From JBNJEA01 sp051745395 (GTDB lineage: Bacteria; Desulfobacterota; Desulfobacteria; Desulfobacterales; Desulfosalsimonadaceae): 9,830 nucleotides of DNA. Shown here one piece after another: positions 5,192-9,830 of the stretch. Each line of letters opens with the position of its first letter. Within the stretch, counting starts at the first letter, position 1. The translations under genes were made by a program, and so were the position numbers. Below the pieces are notes generated by a model that worked only from the letters and a program-made list of their open reading frames with translations, did not search any database and was not told the origin of the DNA. The stretch is taken from assembly GCA_051745395.1 (NCBI GenBank), contig JBNJEA010000112.1, positions 1 to 9,830 of the forward strand. Reading direction: 5' to 3'.

Positions 5192-6583
5192 ATGACGAAC
5201 CATTCCGATCCGGACAACAAACCGGAAAACAAACAAGACAATACAGAAGCAACCGATTCCGGCAAAACCCCGCAAGACCAGTGGCAGCCATCGGATTTTG
5301 CTGTACCCGAGGCCGAAGGCAGTACCCGGTTTCACGACTTTGACCTGCCCGATGCCGTCATGCACGCCATTGATGATCTGGGCTTTACCTACTGCACGCC
5401 GATCCAGGCCGAAATAATGCCCAGTACGTTAGACGGCCACGACGCTTTCGGCCGGGCCCAGACCGGTACCGGCAAAACCGCCGCATTCCTGATCACCATC
5501 ATCACTCACCTGCTCAATACGCCCATAGAGGGAAAACGCAAATCCGGCGCCCCGCGGGTTCTAATTATCGCCCCCACCCGGGAACTGGTGATGCAGGTCA
5601 CCGAAGAGGCCCGCCAGCTTTCCCGGCACTGCGAGGTAAACATCGTCCCCGTTTTCGGCGGCATGGATTTCAAGGAACAGCAAAAGCAGCTCACCGGCAC
5701 CGCCGTTGATATCGTGGTGGCCACGCCGGGCCGGCTGCTCGACTTTCACCGCCGCCGCATCCTGTCGCTCAAAACCGTGGAAATCCTGATCATCGACGAG
5801 GCCGACCGAATGCTCGACATGGGCTTTATTCCGGACGTGCGCAAGATCATCTACGCCACGCCCCCCAAGGACCGGCGTCAGACCATGCTGTTTTCCGCCA
5901 CGCTGACCGAACCCATCACCCGCCTGGCGGCCGCCTGGACCCGGGACCCGGTCACCGTGGAAATCGAGCCGGAGCAGGTGGCGGCCGATTCGGTGGAGCA
6001 GATCGTCTACATCGTCACCAACCGGGACAAGTTCGCCCTGCTCTACAACATCATCGTCGAGCAGGACCTAAGCCGGGTGCTGGTGTTTTGCAACCGCAAG
6101 GACGAGGTCGGGCGCCTGGCCGACACGTTGACCCGCTACGGGGTCAAATGCGGCCTGCTCACCGGAGACGTGGACCAGAAACAGCGGGTGCAGCGGCTTG
6201 ACGCTTTCAAGGAAGGCAAAATCCGGGTGCTGGTGGCCACCGACGTCGTCGCCCGCGGCATTCACATCGAGGGGATGGATCACGTGATCAACTTCACCCT
6301 GCCCCACGACCCGGAAGACTATGTCCACCGGATCGGCCGCACGGGCCGGGCCGGGGCAGTGGGCACGTCCATCAGTTTCGCCGACGAGGAGGATTCCTTC
6401 TATCTCCCGGCCATCGAGGATTTCATGGAGCGCAAGCTGCCATGTATCGAACCCGAGGACGCATGGCTCAGCCTGCCCGAACCGCCGGCCCGAAAAAAAA
6501 GCAGCCGCCCCAAAAAAAAGCGCCCCCGCTCCGACGGCCGGGGCGGCAAAAAGGGGAAAAACAAAGACGGCGGCGCATCGTAA
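5192..6583 (+). CDS. rhlB: DEAD-box ATP-dependent RNA helicase, RhlB type
   Basis: ATP-dependent RNA unwinding enzyme; RhlB of gamma-proteobacteria works with the RNA degradosome. The protein has 463 residues. After a polar ~45-residue N-terminus, all core motifs are present: Q motif around F50 and TPIQ (69-72), motif I AQTGTGKT (89-96), Ia PTREL (128-132), Ib TPGR (178-181), II DEAD (202-205), III SAT (235-237), IV VLVFCN (296-301), V ATDVVARG (349-356), VI HRIGRTGR (379-386). The assignment to RhlB rests on LLTGDVDQKQR, ATDVVARGIHIEG and the PHDPEDYVHRIGRTG and 'PAIEDFMERKLP' endings, which parallel RhlB. The last ~30 residues are strongly basic (ARKKSSRPKKKRPRSDGRGG), an RNA-binding tail encoded by two A8 tracts. 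ATG 5192 is used despite a distant ribosome site, because upstream codons fall in the repeat element. The next gene follows after 45 bp. Confidence 0.92.
   Translation: MTNHSDPDNKPENKQDNTEATDSGKTPQDQWQPSDFAVPEAEGSTRFHDFDLPDAVMHAIDDLGFTYCTPIQAEIMPSTLDGHDAFGRAQTGTGKTAAFLITIITHLLNTPIEGKRKSGAPRVLIIAPTRELVMQVTEEARQLSRHCEVNIVPVFGGMDFKEQQKQLTGTAVDIVVATPGRLLDFHRRRILSLKTVEILIIDEADRMLDMGFIPDVRKIIYATPPKDRRQTMLFSATLTEPITRLAAAWTRDPVTVEIEPEQVAADSVEQIVYIVTNRDKFALLYNIIVEQDLSRVLVFCNRKDEVGRLADTLTRYGVKCGLLTGDVDQKQRVQRLDAFKEGKIRVLVATDVVARGIHIEGMDHVINFTLPHDPEDYVHRIGRTGRAGAVGTSISFADEEDSFYLPAIEDFMERKLPCIEPEDAWLSLPEPPARKKSSRPKKKRPRSDGRGGKKGKNKDGGAS
6514..6546 (+). promoter_or_regulatory. Possible programmed -1 frameshift signal in the rhlB tail
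   Basis: AAAAAAG at 6514-6520 is read in frame as A-AAA-AAG, the slippery heptamer of E. coli dnaX in the correct phase. After a 5-nt spacer (6521-6525), CCGCTCCG (6526-6533) pairs with CGGGGCGG (6539-6546) through 8 base pairs, one a G-U, around a 5-nt loop. A second in-phase slippery run, A-AAA-AAA, lies at 6493-6499. A -1 shift would replace the last 20 residues with 96 residues ending at TGA 6808-6810, inside the next gene. No upstream Shine-Dalgarno stimulator is visible. The lysine-rich tail could also produce A-runs by chance. Confidence 0.3.
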
Positions 6584-6628
6584 GGATACAAAGCAAAGGC
6601 GGGCCCAAGCGATACACAGCGGACAACC

Positions 6629-7345
6629 ATGAAACCCTTCTTCGAAGAACTCGATTATCAGCAAACCCCTATGGGGCCCCTTATCCTTCAGCGCCGGCGC
6701 ATGCTGTCGCTGAAGGGCATCGAGGTCTACGAGGTCAAACTCGGCGAGCAATACCTCATGTCGAGCCTGTTTTACGCGGCCGAAACGGCCCTTGCCGATA
6801 TCGCCTTTGAAAAACTTTCCGGCCGAAACTGGGAGGTGGCCGTCGGCGGGCTCGGCCTGGGCTATACCGCCGCGGCGGCCCTGCAATACGAGCAAGTGAG
6901 CCGCCTTGTGGTCATCGAAGCCCTGGGGCCTGTTATCGACTGGCACCAACGCGGCATCGTCCCCAACGGCCAGATGCTGACCGAGGATGCCCGCTGTGTT
7001 TTTTACCACGCCGATTTTTTCGCCCTTGCCCGGCAAAGCGGCTTTGACCCGCACACCGCCGGCCACCGTTTCAATGCCATTTTGCTGGATATCGATCACA
7101 CGCCGGATTTTCTTTTAAACGAAGGCCACGGCGGGTTTTACTCGCCCGCCGGCCTGCAGCAGGTAAAATCGTTTTTAAAACCCGGAGGCGTTTTCGCCCT
7201 CTGGTCCAACGATGCACCAGAAGAGAATTTCCTCCGGGTTTTATCCCGGGTATTTGCCAGTGCCGAAGGCCGCACCGTCGAATTCGACAATCCCCTCCAG
7301 GACACGAAAACGAGCAACGGCATCTACGTGGCACGCGACAGTTAA
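6629..7345 (+). CDS. Spermidine-synthase-like SAM-dependent (Rossmann) protein
   Basis: The protein has 238 residues with a class I methyltransferase/spermidine synthase fold. Visible features: a short N-terminal beta region, glycine-rich nucleotide loop GGLGLGYTAAAA (73-84), acidic end of strand 2 in VVIEAL (E97), LLDIDHTPDF (152-161), FYSP (170-173), and FLKPGGVFALWSND (182-195). The last three blocks parallel the DSSDP, FY and LKPxG blocks of spermidine synthases. The usual DExxYHE segment that positions the polyamine is replaced by MSSLFYAAETALA (44-56), and DSSDP by DIDHTP, so true aminopropyltransferase activity is doubtful. It could be a methyltransferase with another substrate. ATG 6629 has only a weak upstream GCGGA. 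It follows rhlB by 45 bp on the same strand, probably in one operon, and ends at a hairpin. Confidence 0.75.
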   Translation: MKPFFEELDYQQTPMGPLILQRRRMLSLKGIEVYEVKLGEQYLMSSLFYAAETALADIAFEKLSGRNWEVAVGGLGLGYTAAAALQYEQVSRLVVIEALGPVIDWHQRGIVPNGQMLTEDARCVFYHADFFALARQSGFDPHTAGHRFNAILLDIDHTPDFLLNEGHGGFYSPAGLQQVKSFLKPGGVFALWSNDAPEENFLRVLSRVFASAEGRTVEFDNPLQDTKTSNGIYVARDS

Positions 7346-7377
7346 ACCTCCATTTATGCTAAACCCAAATGGAGGTT
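7345..7377. terminator. Hairpin between convergent genes, terminator-like but without a T-run
   Basis: AACCTCCATTT (7345-7355) and AAATGGAGGTT (7367-7377) form a perfect 11-bp stem around an 11-nt loop. The stem begins at the last base of the TAA stop of the SAM-fold gene. It lies 7 bp beyond the stop of the convergent surface-protein gene, so it could serve both strands. Neither side has a clear T-tract, so it may protect 3' ends or pause polymerase rather than act as a classic intrinsic terminator. Confidence 0.6.
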
Positions 7378-7384
7378 GCCCCCA

Positions 7385-9830
7385 TCAGCGCCCAACCGTT
7401 TTTTCCAAAACATTGATAAAGCAACTGTCACTGCCGCCGGATCCGCCCTTGCTTTGCACATGCAGTCCGCCGGGATCAACAATCCGGCCGTCCGGCTTGC
7501 CGATCAAATCACCGAAACCGCCGTCTTTGAGCTTCAACGACACCGACAGCCGGTCCTCGGCAACGGCAAATTCCGCCTCCGGGGATTCAAAGCCATAATC
7601 GTAGAACTGGCCCGATTTCCCCCGGTTGGGGTCAAATTTCATCCAGGTCACGTTTTCCGGTATCGGTTCGGAAAAGAAGATGGTCACCGTTTCCGTGTCG
7701 CCTTTTTCGGCCACGCGGATGTGGAGTTCAACCAGCCCATACGGCAGATCCGGTTTTTCGCCCCCCGCCGCTTCGTGGTCCCCGGGATCGACCGAGCCGC
7801 ATCTTTCGATCACGCCGCTTTCGATCTTTGTGCCGATCTGGACCTCGGGTTTTGTCTTGGACTTGATCGGCTTGGCCTTGTCCGTTATCACCACGCGGCC
7901 GTTTTCATCGGTAAAACCGCCGCCGAGTTTCACCTCTTCCCCCTCTGAAATCCGGTCCTCGGTCCGGATGCCGTCCACATATACGGCACCATCGGTCTGA
8001 GTGGTAAACGAAAACACCTCGGAGGCCGCCGACCAGGAAGTGCCGTCATAAAAGCGGACCTGCCAGTAATAGAGGGTGCCGGCATCGAGAACAATGTTTG
8101 GCGGCACCACGATGCGTGTCAGGCTGTCGGTTGAAATCTCGTCATAAACCAGGTAACTGTCATCGTAAAACAGCGGCTGTTCCCGGGCAATCTGCCAGCG
8201 GGTCTTGACGTGACGGTCGCCTGCATCCGGGTCGGAAAACCCATCGGTGCGGAGTTCGGCCATCAGCGATACCGCATCGGCGCCGTTTTCCGGCGCGATC
8301 AGCTCCGGGGCGGCCGGGCTTTGATTTGCCTTGATATCGATGTGAAAGGTTTCGGACCGGCTGTGGCAATAATTTTCAGCGGTCAGGGTAAAGACAGCGG
8401 AATCTTGCACCACCGCATCCACGTCACCGCCAGCCGGATCGGCCCGGCCGATGCCGTTGTTGATCGTCACCGTGTTGGCGCCGGAAACATTCCAGGTCAG
8501 GGTGACGGTACTGCCCGCATACGCCGTGCTCCGATCGGCTTCAAAGGTTTCGATTGCCAGATCGGCACATTCCGGCACCCCGTCGCCGTCGGCGTCGATA
8601 TCAATGAAATCGGGGATCCCGTCACCGTCCGTGTCGCCGTCACCTTCCTCGGCATCGGCGATGCCATTGCCGTCGCTGTCCGTGTCTTTTTTGTTGGGGA
8701 TCCCGTCACCGTCGACGTCACCGTCGCCCTCCACGCTGTCGGGGATGCCGTCATTGTCATCGTCGGGGTCTTCTGCGTCGGCGATGCCGTCGCCGTCAAC
8801 GTCATTGTCTTTGAACACGAATACCGGCGATGTCTTGGCCCACGTTGAGTCCCGCCCGTCGTTTGCGATCAAAATGCAGGTAATAAGACCATGCACCTCG
8901 GCTGCGGTCAGGGTATATTCGGCACCGGTCGCCCCGGCGATATCCACCCCGTCGGCCTGCCACTGGTAGGTGACGGAAACCGTGTCACCGTCGGCGTCTT
9001 GGGTTTCGGTATCCGCCAGCGAAAGCGTTTTGCCGGACACCGCGGTACCGGTGATGGCCGGCGTGCCGGTAAAGACCGGTTCGAGGTTAACCGGCGAAAC
9101 CTGGATGACCTTTACAAACGGCTCGACCGGCTGGACCCCGCTGTCATCGGTGACGCTGATCGTCAGGGTTCGGGGGCCGTACGCGACTTCCTCGGCGGTG
9201 TTGACAAAGCGCACCGACCCTATGGCGGCCTCGTATACCGCCGGCGCGTTGCTGCCCTCCAGGGTCAGCACACCGCTTTCGGCATCCCATGAACCATTGA
9301 TCCCGTCCGTATCGGCAAACCGGAGTTCATCTGCGCCGGACTGGTAGTTTTCGGCAATGGTGATGGCCGCCGAGACGATCGGATCATAGTCCGGTTCGCT
9401 GATATTGAACCCGCTGGTGACAATGGCCACCGGTTCATCGTCCGTTGTGTAATCCAGCTCCAGGCTGTTATTGAAATTGCCGGTGCCGTCATTGCTCCAG
9501 ATGCGGATGCCGCCGTCTGTGCCAAAACGGACGCTCTCAATGGAGTCCGGCGCCCTTGCTGACGATGACAGGTCCAGGTTGCCGGTCATCCAGTCCAGGT
9601 CCCCGTCGTTGTTGGCGTCGATTAATGCCGAACACATTGTCGCGTTCGGCACCAGCGTCTGTCCGCTTTCGGTAAAACGCCCCCCGTCATTGATCCAGAT
9701 GGTGTTGGCCTGGGCTTGATACACATAATAGCCCGGCGGCGCGAAGATATAATTGCCGGCCGCCAGGTCCGGGTCGCCGTCGCCGTCGATATCGCCCAGG
9801 GCCACGGTTGCGGTGTTGCTTGCGCCCAGG
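7385..9830 (-). CDS. Large modular calcium-binding surface protein with choice-of-anchor-U-like C-terminus (N-terminus outside window)
   Basis: The reading frame is open to the window edge: upstream of the GTG at 9805 it continues in frame as LGASNTAT. So 814 residues are visible and the true start is outside. Numbering from codon 9805: FG-GAP/VCBS calcium blades DIDGDGDPD (5-13) and DANNDGDLD (63-71); a cadherin-like module (about 120-236, with INGSWDAESGVLTLEG); an Ig-like module (about 243-317, YQWQADGVDIAGATGAEYTL); thrombospondin type-3 repeats (333-414); an Ig-like module (about 415-492); an Fn3-like domain (497-602, ending YYWQVRFYDGTSWSAAS); and a choice-of-anchor-U-like domain (about 686-782, LPYGLVEL to GRIVDPGG). 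After GGSGGSDS come CFI (795-797) and only nine more residues. It is very acidic and presumably secreted or surface-attached. The role is unknown; adhesion or matrix functions are guesses. It is convergent with the rhlB block. Confidence 0.88.
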   Translation of the reverse strand, partial: LGASNTATVALGDIDGDGDPDLAAGNYIFAPPGYYVYQAQANTIWINDGGRFTESGQTLVPNATMCSALIDANNDGDLDWMTGNLDLSSSARAPDSIESVRFGTDGGIRIWSNDGTGNFNNSLELDYTTDDEPVAIVTSGFNISEPDYDPIVSAAITIAENYQSGADELRFADTDGINGSWDAESGVLTLEGSNAPAVYEAAIGSVRFVNTAEEVAYGPRTLTISVTDDSGVQPVEPFVKVIQVSPVNLEPVFTGTPAITGTAVSGKTLSLADTETQDADGDTVSVTYQWQADGVDIAGATGAEYTLTAAEVHGLITCILIANDGRDSTWAKTSPVFVFKDNDVDGDGIADAEDPDDDNDGIPDSVEGDGDVDGDGIPNKKDTDSDGNGIADAEEGDGDTDGDGIPDFIDIDADGDGVPECADLAIETFEADRSTAYAGSTVTLTWNVSGANTVTINNGIGRADPAGGDVDAVVQDSAVFTLTAENYCHSRSETFHIDIKANQSPAAPELIAPENGADAVSLMAELRTDGFSDPDAGDRHVKTRWQIAREQPLFYDDSYLVYDEISTDSLTRIVVPPNIVLDAGTLYYWQVRFYDGTSWSAASEVFSFTTQTDGAVYVDGIRTEDRISEGEEVKLGGGFTDENGRVVITDKAKPIKSKTKPEVQIGTKIESGVIERCGSVDPGDHEAAGGEKPDLPYGLVELHIRVAEKGDTETVTIFFSEPIPENVTWMKFDPNRGKSGQFYDYGFESPEAEFAVAEDRLSVSLKLKDGGFGDLIGKPDGRIVDPGGLHVQSKGGSGGSDSCFINVLEKTVGR
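8564..8809 (-). repeat. Thrombospondin type-3 calcium-binding repeats within the surface protein
   Basis: About 82 residues carry several D-x-D-x-D-G-I-x-D units, e.g. DVDGDGIADAEDPDDDNDGI, DVDGDGIPNKKDTDSDGNGI and DTDGDGIPDFIDIDADGDGV. Each unit resembles the Ca2+-binding loop of TSP3 repeats and outer-membrane linker proteins. At DNA level the segment is repetitive (recurrent GCCGTCGCCGTC / CCCGTCACCGTC), which could favour recombination and unit gain or loss. Such stretches usually act as stiff, calcium-dependent spacers. Confidence 0.9.

Noticed and set aside
6068..7099. Minus-strand 343-codon frame across rhlB and the SAM-fold gene
   Set aside because: It runs antisense through two well-supported genes and has no domain signature. 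It is a by-product of high GC content.

Overview
The window is chromosomal DNA, GC-rich in its coding parts. It most likely comes from a Gram-negative bacterium of the sulfate-reducer type (Desulfobacterota, Desulfobacterales-like). That placement is an inference from three things: a large surface protein ending in a choice-of-anchor-U-like domain plus a Cys-Phe-Ile box, an RhlB-type helicase beside a UPF0182 membrane protein, and an intergenic repeat with GTAAAAAGTC/GACTTTTTAC ends that I associate with those genomes. I saw no rRNA, tRNA, CRISPR array, integrase or transposase.

Left part, minus strand (1-1656). Reading leftward: rnhA (type-1 RNase H with an N-terminal hybrid-binding domain), then yceH (UPF0502/DUF480 double winged-helix protein), then the first 25 codons of an ABC-F-like ATPase that runs off the window. 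Between the yceH stop and the ABC-F start lies an array of 16 perfectly spaced octamers, so it sits in the leader of the ABC-F gene. The three genes may share a transcript.

Middle (1657-2316). This divergent intergenic region of about 660 bp lies between rnhA and the rightward genes. It holds a 22-bp perfect inverted repeat whose arms are themselves palindromes, a small 15-bp dyad, a candidate sigma70 promoter, and a leader hairpin before the next gene.

Right-hand operon-like block, plus strand (2317-7345). UPF0182 encodes seven membrane segments and a large soluble domain. A ~190-bp repeat element follows its stop codon, then the DEAD-box RNA helicase rhlB, then, 45 bp later, a small spermidine-synthase-like SAM-fold protein. 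The lysine-rich tail of rhlB contains an A-AAA-AAG heptamer in the correct phase, followed after 5 nt by a GC-rich 8-bp stem. This matches the layout of a -1 frameshift signal.

Far right, minus strand (7385 to the edge). A very large acidic secreted or surface protein is truncated at its N-terminus by the window. Its order is FG-GAP/VCBS blades, cadherin-like and Ig-like modules, thrombospondin type-3 calcium repeats, another Ig-like domain, an Fn3-like domain, a choice-of-anchor-U-like domain and a very short CFI tail. It converges on the helicase block across a strong hairpin.

Most of the window is ordinary housekeeping sequence. The less ordinary items are the octamer leader array, the possible frameshift cassette in rhlB, the two repeat elements and the abbreviated C-terminal sorting tail. 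I do not see a clear undescribed multi-gene system.
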